Notes under the pieces: generated by a model | Database searches by the model: none | Told to the model about the DNA's origin: nothing | Seen by the model: only the letters and a program-made list of their open reading frames with translations | DNA from: Streptomyces sp. IMTB 2501 | GTDB lineage: Bacteria > Actinomycetota > Actinomycetes > Streptomycetales > Streptomycetaceae | Assembly (NCBI RefSeq): GCF_001953885.1 | Contig: NZ_MQUS01000003.1 | Span: 62,001-126,000, forward strand | Direction: 5' to 3' | Length of the DNA stretch: 64,000 nt | Translations under genes and position numbers: made by a program | Shown here: positions 24,806 through 34,188 of the stretch, in pieces | Layout: each line of letters begins with the position of its first letter | Numbering within the stretch: position 1 is the stretch's first letter

Positions 24806-27037
24806 GTGTCCCGCACCGCCCTGCGTATCTGCCCCCTGTGCGAGGCCACCTGCGGGCTGACCCTCACCCTCGAAGGCACCCGTGTCACCGGCGCCCGCGG
24901 TGACCGCGAGGACGTCTTCAGCAAGGGCTTCATCTGCCCCAAAGGTGCCTCCTTCGCGGCCGTCGACTCCGACCCCGACCGGCTGCGCACCCCGCTCGTC
25001 CGCAGGGACGGCGAACTGCGCGAGGCCACCTGGGCGGAGGCCTTCGACGCAGTCGCCGCCGGTCTGCGCCCGGTCGTGGAGGGCCACGGCCCGGACTCGG
25101 TCGGCGTGGTCCTCGGCAACCCCAACGTGCACACCGTGGCCGGCGCCCTCTATCCGCCGGTCCTCCTCGCGGGCCTGCGCACCCGCAGCCTGTTCACCGC
25201 CTCCACGGTCGACCAGATGCCCAAGCACGTCTCCAGCGGGCTGCTCTTCGGCGACGCGAACGCCATCCCCGTGCCGGACCTGGACCACACCGACCATCTG
25301 CTGCTCATCGGCGCCAACCCCCTGGAGTCCAACGGCAGTCTGTGCACCGCCCCCGACTTCCCCGGCAGGCTCAAGGCGCTCAAGGCCCGCGGCGGACACC
25401 TGACCGTGGTCGACCCGCGCCGCACCCGCACCGCGAAGCTCGCCGACCGGCACCTGGCGATCCGCCCCGGCACCGACGCCCTGCTGCTCGCGGCGATGGC
25501 ACACACCCTCTTCGCGGAGGACCTGGCCGACCTCGCCCACCTCGCCCCGCACGTCCAGGGGCTCGACGAACTCCGGGAAGCGATGGAGGACTTCACCCCC
25601 GAAGCCGTGTCCGAGGCCTGTGACCTGGACGCCGACGTCATCCGCACCCTCGCCCGCGAACTCGCCGCCGCCCCCACCGCCGCCGTCTACGCCCGCATCG
25701 GCAGCTGCACCGTCCCGCACGGCACCCTCGCCAGCTGGCTGGTGGACGTCCTCAACATCCTCACCGGCAACCTGGACCGGCCCGGCGGCGCCCTCTTCCC
25801 GCAGGCCGCCACCGACAGGACGCCCCGCCCGGCGGGCCCCGGGCGTGGCTTCGCGCTGGGCCGCTGGCACTCCCGGGTTCGGCAACTTCCCGAGGCGAAG
25901 GGCGAGTTGCCGCTCTCCGCGCTCGCCGAGGAGATCGACACCGCCACCGCCGAGGGCGAGCCGGTCCGCGCGCTGATCGTCGTGGCCGCCAACCCGGTGC
26001 TGTCCGCACCCGACGGCGACCGCCTCGACAAGGCCCTGGACTCCCTGGACTTCATGGTCAGCGTCGACCCGTACCTCAACGAGACCTCGCGCCACGCCGA
26101 TGTCGTACTGCCCCCGCCCCCGCCCTCCCAGAGCCCGCACCACGACTTCGCCTTCAACACCCTCGCCGTGCGCAACCAGGTCCGCTACACCCGCCCCGCC
26201 GTCCCGCTGGAGCCCGGCCGGATGGCCGAGAGCGAGATCCTCGCCCGGCTGGTCCTCGCGGCCACCGGCATGCACGGCGCCGACCCGGCCGCCGTGGACG
26301 CGATGGTCGTCGACCAGACCCTCGGCAAGGCCGTGCAGGAGAAGCACTCGCCCGTGCACGGCCGCGACCCGCGCGAACTCGCCGCACAGCTCACCGGCGA
26401 GACCGGTCCCGAGCGGCGGCTGGACATGATGCTCCGCCTCGGCCCGTACGGCGACGGCTTCGGCGCCCGGCCCGACGGGCTCACCCTGGCCCTGCTGCTC
26501 GCCCACCCGCACGGCATCGACCTGGGCCCGCTGCGCCCCCGGCTGCCGCAGCCGCTGAAGACCGTGAGCGGCAAGGCCGAGCTGCTGCCGGAGCCCATCG
26601 CCGCCGACCTGCCCCGGCTGCGCCAGGCCCTGCGCGACCGGCCCGAGGGCCTTGTGCTCGTGGGCCGACGCCATCTGCGCTCCAACAACAGCTGGATGCA
26701 CAACGTGCCCGCCCTCACCGGCGGTTCCAACCGCTGCACCCTGCACATCCACCCCGAGGACGCGGCCCGGCTCGGCGTCCGGGACGGGGCGGAGGTACGG
26801 GTGAAGGGCGCCGGGGGAGAGGTGGTGGCGCCCGCCGAGATCACCGACGCCGTGCGGCCCGGTGTGGTGAGCCTGCCGCACGGCTGGGGCCACGACCGGC
26901 CCGGCACCCGCCTCGGCCACGCCGCCACGGCCCCCGGCGTCAACGTCAACCAGCTCCTCGACGGCAGCCTGCTCGACCCGCTCTCGGGCAACGCGGTCCT
27001 CAACGGCGTCCCCGTCCAGCTCGCCGCAAGCCTGTGA
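24806..27037 (+). CDS. Molybdopterin oxidoreductase with Fe-S cluster
   Basis: 743 aa from GTG at 24806 with GGGAGGA upstream. A 4Fe-4S motif, Cys9-x2-Cys12-x3-Cys16-x27-Cys44, opens the protein. It has the bis-MGD dinucleotide features VDPRRTRTAKLADRHLAIRPGTDALLL and the C-terminal molydopterin-dinucleotide-binding domain beginning near RSNNSWMHNVPALTGGSNRC. Members of this group are formate dehydrogenase, nitrate reductase and related. Which substrate is used cannot be told; the 743-aa size and lack of neighbouring subunits suggest a cytoplasmic monomeric oxidoreductase. Likely controlled by the upstream TetR. Confidence 0.85.
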   Translation: MSRTALRICPLCEATCGLTLTLEGTRVTGARGDREDVFSKGFICPKGASFAAVDSDPDRLRTPLVRRDGELREATWAEAFDAVAAGLRPVVEGHGPDSVGVVLGNPNVHTVAGALYPPVLLAGLRTRSLFTASTVDQMPKHVSSGLLFGDANAIPVPDLDHTDHLLLIGANPLESNGSLCTAPDFPGRLKALKARGGHLTVVDPRRTRTAKLADRHLAIRPGTDALLLAAMAHTLFAEDLADLAHLAPHVQGLDELREAMEDFTPEAVSEACDLDADVIRTLARELAAAPTAAVYARIGSCTVPHGTLASWLVDVLNILTGNLDRPGGALFPQAATDRTPRPAGPGRGFALGRWHSRVRQLPEAKGELPLSALAEEIDTATAEGEPVRALIVVAANPVLSAPDGDRLDKALDSLDFMVSVDPYLNETSRHADVVLPPPPPSQSPHHDFAFNTLAVRNQVRYTRPAVPLEPGRMAESEILARLVLAATGMHGADPAAVDAMVVDQTLGKAVQEKHSPVHGRDPRELAAQLTGETGPERRLDMMLRLGPYGDGFGARPDGLTLALLLAHPHGIDLGPLRPRLPQPLKTVSGKAELLPEPIAADLPRLRQALRDRPEGLVLVGRRHLRSNNSWMHNVPALTGGSNRCTLHIHPEDAARLGVRDGAEVRVKGAGGEVVAPAEITDAVRPGVVSLPHGWGHDRPGTRLGHAATAPGVNVNQLLDGSLLDPLSGNAVLNGVPVQLAASL

Positions 27038-27074
27038 CCCGGACTTCCGCGCCTATTGCTCACACGTCAACATC

Positions 27075-27557
27075 TTGACCGCCTTCGGCTCCGCCACGAT
27101 CGCCTGCCGGCTGGTCCTCACCCCGCTGCTCCGGCTGCTCGGCCGGCCCGCGCTGCTCACCCTGACCTGCTTCCTGGCCGCGCTCCTGTGCGCGGGCCTC
27201 GCGCTGCCGGTGCCGGTGTGGGCGCTGGGCGCGATGCTCACAGCCCTGGGCTTCTGCCTGGGCGTGGGCCAGCCGCTGTCGATGACGACGGTGGTGCAGG
27301 CGGCGCCGGCGGAGGCTCGCTCCACGGCGCTGGCGCTGCGGCTGACCGGCAACCGGCTCGGCCAGGTCGCCGCCGCGGCCGCCGCGGGGCTGGTCGCGGG
27401 CCTGGCGGGGGTGGCGGCGCCGTTCGTGATGCTGGGGGCGTTGCTGCTGCTGTCGTCGGTGGCGGGCCTGCGCTCGCCGGGGCGGCCCGAGGGGGCCGGA
27501 CGGGTGGCGGGGAAGCGGGCGCGCCGCTCGGGATTGCGCCGCATGAGCGATCTCTGA
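27075..27557 (+). pseudogene. 5'-truncated MFS transporter remnant
   Basis: 160 aa corresponding to only the C-terminal third to half of an MFS permease. Helices include LLRLLGRPALLTLTCFLAALLC, VWALGAMLTALGFCLGVGQPLSMTTVVQAAP and GLVAGLAGVAAPFVMLGALLLL. The start is a TTG with no ribosome-binding site, 37 nt after the oxidoreductase stop, and no upstream frame continues the homology. The most likely reading is a deletion that removed the 5' half. Expression as a short membrane protein cannot be excluded. Confidence 0.7.
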
Positions 27558-27620
27558 CGGCGCGCCCGGCGTCGCTGCCGCGGGTCGAGGCCTCCATCGC
27601 GCAGAGTTCAGGCGAAAGAG

Positions 27621-27638
27621 CGATTTGTATGAAAATCG
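27621..27638 (+). promoter_or_regulatory. Small hairpin before surface-protein gene
   Basis: CGATTT, six bases, AAATCG: a 6-bp dyad in an AT-richer stretch just upstream of the GGAGG ribosome-binding site. It may be an operator or leader structure. Confidence 0.3.
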
Positions 27639-27658
27639 TCTGACTCGGAGGATTGCTC

Positions 27659-28393
27659 ATGGCCACCCCGACACTCCCACGTCCCCTCCGAACCCGAGCG
27701 GGCGCCACTGTCGCCCTCACCGCCCTGGCTGCGGTGGGTGCGTCGTGGGTGGCGGCGCCGCAGGCGGCGGCCCAAGGGGAGAACGGCGACATCAGGGTGC
27801 ACAGCGTGGGCGTGCCCTACGGTGTGACGAGGGACGAGCCGACGGTCTGCAGGTTCTACCTCGACGCCGTCAACTTCGACATCCTGCCCAACATCGCCTA
27901 CATCATCCAGGCCCAGCCCCCGCTGCCCAGCGCCGCCACCATCACCGGCATCATCCAGCTCGCCGGCGGCGCCGGACACACGGATCCGATCGGCCTGACC
28001 GACGGGCAGTACAAGCTCACCTGGGTCGCGGCGGGTGCCGTCAAGGAGAAGCTCTTCCGCGTCAACTGCCACGACGGCCGGCACGACCACGACCACGATC
28101 ACGATCACGATCACGACCATGACGGGCAGAACGGCCCGGGGCAGATCGAGGACCACGACCATCAGGACCACGGGGACCACCGCGAGGACCACGACCACGA
28201 CCGGCAGGACGCCCCGGGCTGGGGCAGGAGAGACGATCCCCCGAGGGGCGGGGTGCACGCGGGCGGCGGCGGGCTCATCGACACGGCGGCCGCGTACGCT
28301 CCGGTGGCCGCCGCGGGTGCCGTGGGCCTGATCGCGCTCGGCGGCACCGTGTACATCCGGCGAAACCGCCGACGGCCTCATGGCGTCGCGTAG
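27659..28393 (+). CDS. His/Asp-rich surface protein with C-terminal anchor, candidate sortase substrate
   Basis: 244 aa; ATG at 27659 with GGAGG. The signal peptide ends near APQAAAQG (residue 40). A small domain with two Cys (64, 137) spans about 45-137. A metal-binding-like DH repeat at 142-155 and further His/Asp clusters extend to 182. The C-terminus has a Gly stretch, LIDTA (206-210), a helix (about 212-233) and a basic tail RRNRRR, the layout of sortase sorting signals though LPxTG is absent. It overlaps the downstream sortase gene by 14 nt. Confidence 0.8.
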   Translation: MATPTLPRPLRTRAGATVALTALAAVGASWVAAPQAAAQGENGDIRVHSVGVPYGVTRDEPTVCRFYLDAVNFDILPNIAYIIQAQPPLPSAATITGIIQLAGGAGHTDPIGLTDGQYKLTWVAAGAVKEKLFRVNCHDGRHDHDHDHDHDHDHDGQNGPGQIEDHDHQDHGDHREDHDHDRQDAPGWGRRDDPPRGGVHAGGGGLIDTAAAYAPVAAAGAVGLIALGGTVYIRRNRRRPHGVA

Positions 28394-29066
28394 GCGCAGA
28401 CGCAGGCCCTGGCACCGGACCCGCGCCTACCGCCTCACCAGGACGGCCGTGCTGGTGACCGTCCTGGTGACGGTGGGGCACCGGTGCGGGGGCTGGCACG
28501 CCGGGCCCGGCAGGGCGGGGGACCCGGACGCGGCGGCGGCCGCCGGCGGACCGGGCGCGAGCGGGGAGGAATCCTGCGAGGCCCCCACCGGGCCCCCGCC
28601 CCCACCGCTGTCCCGGTCCCGGCCGACGTCCTTCCGCGTCCCCTCCCTGGGTATCGACGCCCCGGTCGCGGCCCTCGGGCTCGACCGGCAACGAGAGCTG
28701 GAGACCCCGCCCGTCGACAAGCCCAGGCTGGTCGGCTGGTACGAGGGCGGCCCCACACCTGGCGAGCCCGGCACCGCGATCGCCGTCGGCCACCGGGACA
28801 CCCTGACCGGCCCGGCCGTCTTCGCCGGGCTCGCCCAGGTCAAACCCTGCAAGGTCATCGAGGTCGGGCGCGCCGACGGCCGTACCGCCGTCTACACCGT
28901 GGACCGGATGAAGGTCTACGACAAGGCGGGCTTCCCGGACAAGGAGGTCTACGGCCCGGTCCGGCGACCGGAACTGCGCGTGCTGACCTGCGGCGGCCTC
29001 TACAGCCGGCGGACGGGCTACACCAGCAACGTGGTGGTCTTCGCCCACCTGTCCGCGACCAAGTGA
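28380..29066 (+). CDS. Class F-like sortase
   Basis: 228 aa. Basic N-terminus and one helix (AVLVTVLVTVG), then a Pro/Ser-rich linker and the sortase beta barrel from about residue 84 (FRVPSLGIDAPV). The catalytic residues are His138 (AVGHRDT), Cys204 (LRVLTCGG) and Arg211 (SRRTGY). Sortases cleave a C-terminal sorting motif and link the protein to the cell wall. The overlap with the His/Asp-rich protein gene suggests a dedicated pair. Confidence 0.9.
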   Translation: MASRRRRRRPWHRTRAYRLTRTAVLVTVLVTVGHRCGGWHAGPGRAGDPDAAAAAGGPGASGEESCEAPTGPPPPPLSRSRPTSFRVPSLGIDAPVAALGLDRQRELETPPVDKPRLVGWYEGGPTPGEPGTAIAVGHRDTLTGPAVFAGLAQVKPCKVIEVGRADGRTAVYTVDRMKVYDKAGFPDKEVYGPVRRPELRVLTCGGLYSRRTGYTSNVVVFAHLSATK

Positions 29067-29128
29067 TGGGACGGGCCGCGCCATCCCTTCCCCCGGCCCA
29101 CCACATTCCGTTAACTTCCGTGACCCAC

Positions 29129-29154
29129 AGGCCCCGTTCGACCCGCCGGGGCCT
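29129..29154 (+). terminator. Hairpin after the sortase gene
   Basis: AGGCCCCG, ten bases, CGGGGCCT: a perfect 8-bp GC-rich stem without a U tract. It lies between the sortase gene and the ABC ATPase gene. Confidence 0.6.
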
Positions 29155-29202
29155 CAGGCCACGGAGCAGCGGCGCTCCGGACAGCCCCCGGGGGCAGCAG
29201 TC

Positions 29203-30543
29203 ATGACACGCGCCATCTCACTGCACGACGTGAGCAAGTCCTACGCACGCGGCCCGCGTGTGGTCGACCGGCTCTCGCTGGACATCGCGCCCGGGGAGTT
29301 TCTGGTCCTGCTCGGCCCGTCCGGCTGCGGCAAGTCCACCGTGCTGCGGATGATCGCCGGTCTGGAGGACATCGACGAGGGCGAGCTGCTGCTCGACGGC
29401 GAGTACGCCAACGACTGGCAGCCCGCCGAGCGGCAACTCGCCATGGTCTTCCAGAACTTCGCCCTCTATCCGAGCATGACGAGCCGCGACAACATCGGCT
29501 TCCCGCTGCGCATCGAGGACCCCGGCGCCGACCCCGCCGCGCGCGTCACCGCCACCGCCCGCATGCTGGGCATCGAGGACCTCCTCGACCGCTTCCCGAG
29601 CCAGCTCTCCGGCGGCGAGCGCCAGCGGGTCGCCATGGGCCGGGCCATCGCCCGGCACCCCTCGGCATTCCTGATGGACGAGCCGCTGTCCAACCTCGAC
29701 GCCAAGCTGCGCAACCGTCTGCGCGCCGAGATATCCCAGCTCACCCGCGAGTTGGGGGTCACCACGGTGTACGTCACCCACGACCAGGCCGAGGCGATGT
29801 CCCTCGGCGACCGGGTCGCCGTGCTGCGCGGCGGAGCGCTCCAGCAGGTCGGCACCCCGCGCGAGGTCTACGCCCTGCCCCGCAACGTCTTCGTCGCCGC
29901 CTTCATCGGCATCCCGCGCATCAACCTGCTGCGCGGCCTGGTCCTCGCCCCGCTGGACGGCGCCATGACCATCAGCCTGGGCAAACAGGCCCTGCGGCTG
30001 CCCGAACCCCTCTGCCTGGACCACCAGTTACTGCGGGTGCAGCAGGGCCGCGAGGTGATCGTGGGGCTGCGCTCGGAGGCGGTGCGCATCGCCAGGCACA
30101 GCTCCGCCCGGCCGGGCGAGGTGGCCATCACCGGGCTCGTGGAGCATGTGGAGTTCCAGGGCCACGAGATCCTCGTCCACTTCACCACCGGCTCCTGCCC
30201 CGCCGTCGTACCCGAACTGGAGGCCCCGCGTCCGGCGGACCGGCCGCCGCGCCGGCGGCGCAGGGAGGGGCCGACGGTACTGAACCGGCTGCGGGAGCGG
30301 GCCGGTGCGTGGCGTGCCGGGCCGGTGGTGGTGCTCGCGCACCCCGGGGACGCCGAACCGGGGCACGTGCCCCCGGAGGGCCGGCTCCCCGGCGACCTGG
30401 TGGTCCGCACCACCCCCGACCTCCGGCTGCACCACGGCATGCAGGTCCCGCTCCTCGTCGACCTCGCCCATCTCTTCGTCTTCGACCAGCAGGGCGACCG
30501 CATCTGCCCGTCCCCCGACCGGCTGCCCGACCTGGACGAGTGA
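29203..30543 (+). CDS. Orphan ABC sugar-import ATPase (UgpC/MsiK-like)
   Basis: 446 aa. Walker A GPSGCGKST, Q-loop FQNFALYPSM, signature LSGGERQRVAMGRA, Walker B AFLMDEPLSNLD and the TOBE-type C-terminal half with VGLRSEAVRIA. This layout fits multi-sugar ATPases shared among several permeases. No permease or binding protein is next to it, as with MsiK of Streptomyces. The C-terminal region carries an Arg/Pro-rich insertion (about 340-370). Codon 276 is TTA (30028-30030), suggesting bldA control. Confidence 0.88.
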   Translation: MTRAISLHDVSKSYARGPRVVDRLSLDIAPGEFLVLLGPSGCGKSTVLRMIAGLEDIDEGELLLDGEYANDWQPAERQLAMVFQNFALYPSMTSRDNIGFPLRIEDPGADPAARVTATARMLGIEDLLDRFPSQLSGGERQRVAMGRAIARHPSAFLMDEPLSNLDAKLRNRLRAEISQLTRELGVTTVYVTHDQAEAMSLGDRVAVLRGGALQQVGTPREVYALPRNVFVAAFIGIPRINLLRGLVLAPLDGAMTISLGKQALRLPEPLCLDHQLLRVQQGREVIVGLRSEAVRIARHSSARPGEVAITGLVEHVEFQGHEILVHFTTGSCPAVVPELEAPRPADRPPRRRRREGPTVLNRLRERAGAWRAGPVVVLAHPGDAEPGHVPPEGRLPGDLVVRTTPDLRLHHGMQVPLLVDLAHLFVFDQQGDRICPSPDRLPDLDE

Positions 30544-30619
30544 GCACCGGCCCGCCCGGCGATGATGTCCGGGAACGTCTGCCAAGGTCTGGCGACGTCC
30601 GGCAACGTCTGGCGCCGAA

Positions 30620-30638
30620 AAACTATCGCCGCTAGTTT
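30620..30638. promoter_or_regulatory. TetR-type operator, first of a matching pair
   Basis: AAACTA, seven bases, TAGTTT. Perfect 6-bp arms, 40 nt before the aldehyde dehydrogenase start. A near-identical site sits at 35612-35630 between a tetR and an acyl-CoA dehydrogenase gene. Confidence 0.7.
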
Positions 30639-30677
30639 GTGTCCCGGACGACGCGGACCCCGCCGGGAGGAAGCAGC

Positions 30678-32066
30678 ATGAAGGCACATGACGGCCTGTA
30701 CATCGACGGCGCCTGGCGCCCCGCCGCGAGCACGGATGTCATCGAGGTCGTGAACCCGGCCGACGAGCATGTCATCGCCCGTGTCCCGGCGGCCGGCGCC
30801 CTGGACGTCGACACAGCCGTCCGCGCGGCCCGAGCCGCCCTGCCCGGCTGGGCGGCCACACCGCCCGCCGAGCGCGCGGCGCGCCTGGCCGCCCTCCGCG
30901 ACGTCCTCGTGGCCCGCAAGGACGAGATCGCCGAGACGGTCACCGAAGAGCTGGGCTCCCCGCTGCAGTTCTCCCAGGCCGTGCACGCGGCCGTGCCTAT
31001 CGCGGTCGCCGGCTCCTACGCCGAGCTGGCCGCCACCCACCCCTTCGAGGAGAAGGTCGGCAACTCCACCGTCCTGCACGAGCCGGTCGGCGTGGTCGGC
31101 GCGATCACCCCCTGGAACTACCCGCTCCACCAGATCGTCGCCAAGGTCGCCCCGGCGCTCGCCGCGGGCTGCACGGTCGTCCTCAAGCCCGCCGAGGACA
31201 CCCCGCTCACCGCCCAGCTCTTCGCCGAGGCCGTCGACGAGGCGGGCGTACCGGCCGGCGTGTTCAACCTGGTCACCGGCCTCGGCCCGGCAGCCGGCCA
31301 GGCCCTCGCCGAGCATCCCGGCGTGGACCTGGTCTCCTTCACCGGCTCCACGGCGGTCGGCAAGCAGATCGGCGCGGTGGCCGGCGCTGCCGTCAAGAGG
31401 GTGGCCCTCGAACTCGGCGGCAAGTCCGCCAACGTCATCCTGCCGAGCGCCGACCTCGCCAGGGCGGTCAACGTCGGCGTGGCCAACGTGATGTCCAACT
31501 CCGGCCAGACGTGCAGCGCCTGGACCCGCATGCTGGTCCACCGCGACCGCTACGACGAGGCCGTCGAGCTGGCCCGGACGGCGGCCGCCAAGTACGGCGA
31601 CCGGATCGGCCCGGTGGTCAGCGCCAAGCAGCAGGCCCGGGTGCGCGGCTACATCGAGAAGGGCATCGCCGAGGGCGCCCGCCTCGTCGCCGGTGGCCCC
31701 GAATCCCCGCACGAGAAGGGCTACTTCATCAGTCCGACCGTCTTCGCCGACGTGACGCCCGGGATGACCGTCGCCCAGGAGGAGATCTTCGGCCCGGTCC
31801 TGACCATCCTGCGTTACGAGGACGAGGAGGACGCCCTGCGCATCGCCAACGGCACGGTGTACGGCCTCGCCGGCGCCGTCTGGGCCGCCGACGAGGCGGA
31901 GGCCGTCGCCTTCGCGCGCCGTATGGACACCGGCCAGGTGGACATCAACGGCGGCCGGTTCAACCCCCTCGCCCCCTTCGGCGGCTACAAGCAGTCCGGG
32001 GTGGGCCGCGAACTCGGCGCGCACGGACTCACCGAGTACCTCCAGACCAAGTCCCTCCAGTTCTAA
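30678..32066 (+). CDS. NAD(P)-dependent aldehyde dehydrogenase
   Basis: 462 aa; ATG with GGGAGGAAG upstream. Cofactor-binding sequences VGVVGAITPWNYPLHQIVAKVAPALAAGC and FTGSTAVGK are present. The catalytic Glu region is LELGGKSANVIL and the catalytic Cys is in SNSGQTCSAWTRM. The family oxidises aldehydes to acids. It is followed 15 nt on by an alcohol dehydrogenase gene, so the pair probably converts an alcohol via the aldehyde to the acid. A TetR-type dyad precedes it. Confidence 0.93.
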   Translation: MKAHDGLYIDGAWRPAASTDVIEVVNPADEHVIARVPAAGALDVDTAVRAARAALPGWAATPPAERAARLAALRDVLVARKDEIAETVTEELGSPLQFSQAVHAAVPIAVAGSYAELAATHPFEEKVGNSTVLHEPVGVVGAITPWNYPLHQIVAKVAPALAAGCTVVLKPAEDTPLTAQLFAEAVDEAGVPAGVFNLVTGLGPAAGQALAEHPGVDLVSFTGSTAVGKQIGAVAGAAVKRVALELGGKSANVILPSADLARAVNVGVANVMSNSGQTCSAWTRMLVHRDRYDEAVELARTAAAKYGDRIGPVVSAKQQARVRGYIEKGIAEGARLVAGGPESPHEKGYFISPTVFADVTPGMTVAQEEIFGPVLTILRYEDEEDALRIANGTVYGLAGAVWAADEAEAVAFARRMDTGQVDINGGRFNPLAPFGGYKQSGVGRELGAHGLTEYLQTKSLQF

Positions 32067-32081
32067 GGAAGTACCCGACCC

Positions 32082-33164
32082 ATGGCCGTACGAGCCGCCG
32101 TCCTGCCCGCCATCGGCGCCCCCCTGGAGATCACCGGCATCGACCTGCCCGACCCGGGCCCCGGCCAGGTCCGGGTCCGCCTCGCCGCCGCCGGTGTCTG
32201 CCACTCCGACCTGTCGCTGTCCGACGGCACCATGCGCGTCCCGGTCCCGGCCGTCCTCGGCCACGAGGGCGCGGGCACCGTCGTGGCAGTCGGGGAGGGC
32301 GTCACCCATGTCGCCGTAGGCAGCCCCGTCGTCCTCAACTGGGCCCCGTCCTGCGGCAGTTGCCACGCCTGCACACTCGGCGAGGTCTGGCTGTGCGCCA
32401 ACGCCCTGACCGGCGCGGCCGACGTCTACGCCCGCACCACCGACGGCACCGGCCTACACCCCGGCCTGAACGTGGCCGCGTTCGCCGAGGAGACGGTCGT
32501 GTCGGCGTCCTGTGTGCTCCCGCTCCCCGAGGGCGTACCCCTGGTGGACGCCGCCCTCCTCGGCTGCGCCGTCCTCACCGGCTACGGCGCCGTCCACCAC
32601 GCGGCGAAGGTCCGCGAGGGCGAGACGGTGGCCGTCTTCGGCGTCGGCGGAGTAGGCCTCGCCACCCTCCAGTCGGCCCGCATCGCGGGCGCGTCCCGGA
32701 TCATCGCCGTGGACGTGTCGCCGGAGAAGGAAGAGCTGGCACGGACGGCCGGCGCCACCGACTACGTCCTGGCCTCCGACACCACCCCCCGGGAGATCCG
32801 CGCCCTCACCGGCAAGCAGGGCGTCGACGTCTCGATCGAGTGCGTGGGCCGCGCGGTGTCGATCCGCGCGGCCTGGGACTCCACCCGCCGGGGCGGCCGT
32901 ACGACGGTCGTCGGCATCGGCGGCAAGGACCAGGAGGTCACCTTCAACGCCCTGGAGATCTTCCACTGGGGCCGCACCCTGTCCGGCTGCGTCTACGGCA
33001 ACTCCGACCCGGCCCGCGATCTGCCGGTGCTCGCCGAGCACGTACGGGAGGGCCGCCTGGACCTCTCCGCGCTCGTCACCGAGCGGATCGCCCTCGAAGG
33101 CATCCCGGCCGCCTTCGAGAACATGCTCGCCGGCAAGGGCGGCCGCGCGCTGGTGGTGTTCTGA
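32082..33164 (+). CDS. Zinc-dependent alcohol dehydrogenase
   Basis: 360 aa. Catalytic zinc region AGVCHSDLSLSDG, GHEGAGTVVAVGE, and the structural zinc four-Cys motif in CGSCHACTLGEVWLC. The Rossmann motif is VAVFGVGGVGLATLQSARIAG. Medium-chain dehydrogenase of the class III-like group. It forms an operon with the aldehyde dehydrogenase gene and ends 3 nt before the convergent EamA gene. Confidence 0.93.
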   Translation: MAVRAAVLPAIGAPLEITGIDLPDPGPGQVRVRLAAAGVCHSDLSLSDGTMRVPVPAVLGHEGAGTVVAVGEGVTHVAVGSPVVLNWAPSCGSCHACTLGEVWLCANALTGAADVYARTTDGTGLHPGLNVAAFAEETVVSASCVLPLPEGVPLVDAALLGCAVLTGYGAVHHAAKVREGETVAVFGVGGVGLATLQSARIAGASRIIAVDVSPEKEELARTAGATDYVLASDTTPREIRALTGKQGVDVSIECVGRAVSIRAAWDSTRRGGRTTVVGIGGKDQEVTFNALEIFHWGRTLSGCVYGNSDPARDLPVLAEHVREGRLDLSALVTERIALEGIPAAFENMLAGKGGRALVVF

Positions 33165-33167
33165 GGC

Positions 33168-34106
33168 TCACCGGACCTTCTCGGGTCGCGGCTCTTCTCC
33201 GGCCGCGACCCGAACCGTACGGCCACCGCGCGTCCGGGACCGCGACACCGCCACACCCGCGAGACACAGCACACCGCCGGCCAGCGTGAACACGCCCGGC
33301 ACCTCGCCGAGTACCAGCCACGACATCAGCACCACCAGCGCGGGCACGGCGTACGTCGTCGCGCCCATCCGGCTGGCGGTGGTGCGGGCCAGGGCGTAGG
33401 CCCAGGTGGTGAAGGCGAGCGCGGTCGGGAAGACGCCGAGGTAGACCATGCCGACGGTGGCCGACACGGGTGCCCGCGCGGCCTGGTGCACCAGTTGCCC
33501 GGCGAACGGCAGACACGCCACCGCCCCGACCAGACACCCGAACGTCGTCACCTGCAGTGCGCTCGCCTGCCCCAGGGCCGGCTTCTGCGCCACGACACCG
33601 GCGGCGTACGCGACCGCCGCGAGCAGACACAGGACCACGCCGAGAACGGAGGATCCGCCGCCGCCCGACATCGACAGCCCCACGGTCACCGCACCCGCGA
33701 ACGACACGGCCATGCCCGCCAGCAGCCGCGGCGGCATCGGATCACCGAGCAGCCGGGCGCCGAGCAGGGCGATCAGCAGCGGGCCGACGTTCACGACGAG
33801 CGCGGCCGTACCGGCATCCACCTCCTGCTCACCCCAGTTCAGGGCGACCATGTAGAACCCGAACCACAGCACCCCGGACAGCAGGATCCCGCGCCATGCG
33901 GCCCGGGGCGGCAGTCCTTCCCGGCGTACGGCCCATATGACGCCCAGCACGAGGGCGCCCGAAGCCAGCCGCCCCAGGGCCAGCGCGCCGGGGGAGTACT
34001 CCTGTCCCGCACTCCGGATCGCCACGAAGGCCGACGCCCAGAGGACGACGGTGACGACGGCTGCGCCGGCGGGCAGCAGGCGGTGGCGTGGAACGGTGTT
34101 CATCAT
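33168..34106 (-). CDS. EamA/DMT superfamily permease
   Basis: 312 aa with about ten hydrophobic helices in two EamA halves; typical sequence VVLWASAFVAIRSAGQEYSPGALALGRL and LGVFPTALAFTTWAYALARTTASRMG. These proteins export amino acids or metabolites. Substrate unknown. The downstream end nearly abuts the convergent alcohol dehydrogenase; the ArsR-type gene lies just upstream on the same strand. Confidence 0.9.
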   Translation of the reverse strand: MMNTVPRHRLLPAGAAVVTVVLWASAFVAIRSAGQEYSPGALALGRLASGALVLGVIWAVRREGLPPRAAWRGILLSGVLWFGFYMVALNWGEQEVDAGTAALVVNVGPLLIALLGARLLGDPMPPRLLAGMAVSFAGAVTVGLSMSGGGGSSVLGVVLCLLAAVAYAAGVVAQKPALGQASALQVTTFGCLVGAVACLPFAGQLVHQAARAPVSATVGMVYLGVFPTALAFTTWAYALARTTASRMGATTYAVPALVVLMSWLVLGEVPGVFTLAGGVLCLAGVAVSRSRTRGGRTVRVAAGEEPRPEKVR

Positions 34107-34188
34107 GCTCCCGAGGCTAGGTATCGGTGGTGGTCCGGGCTGGCGGAAATCGGACGGGGAAGCGCCCCCGAGGGGCCGGTAGCCGCCA

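Noticed and set aside
28081-28130. CAC/GAC triplet-like repeats as a separate repeat feature
   Set aside because: They simply encode the Asp-His run of the surface protein.
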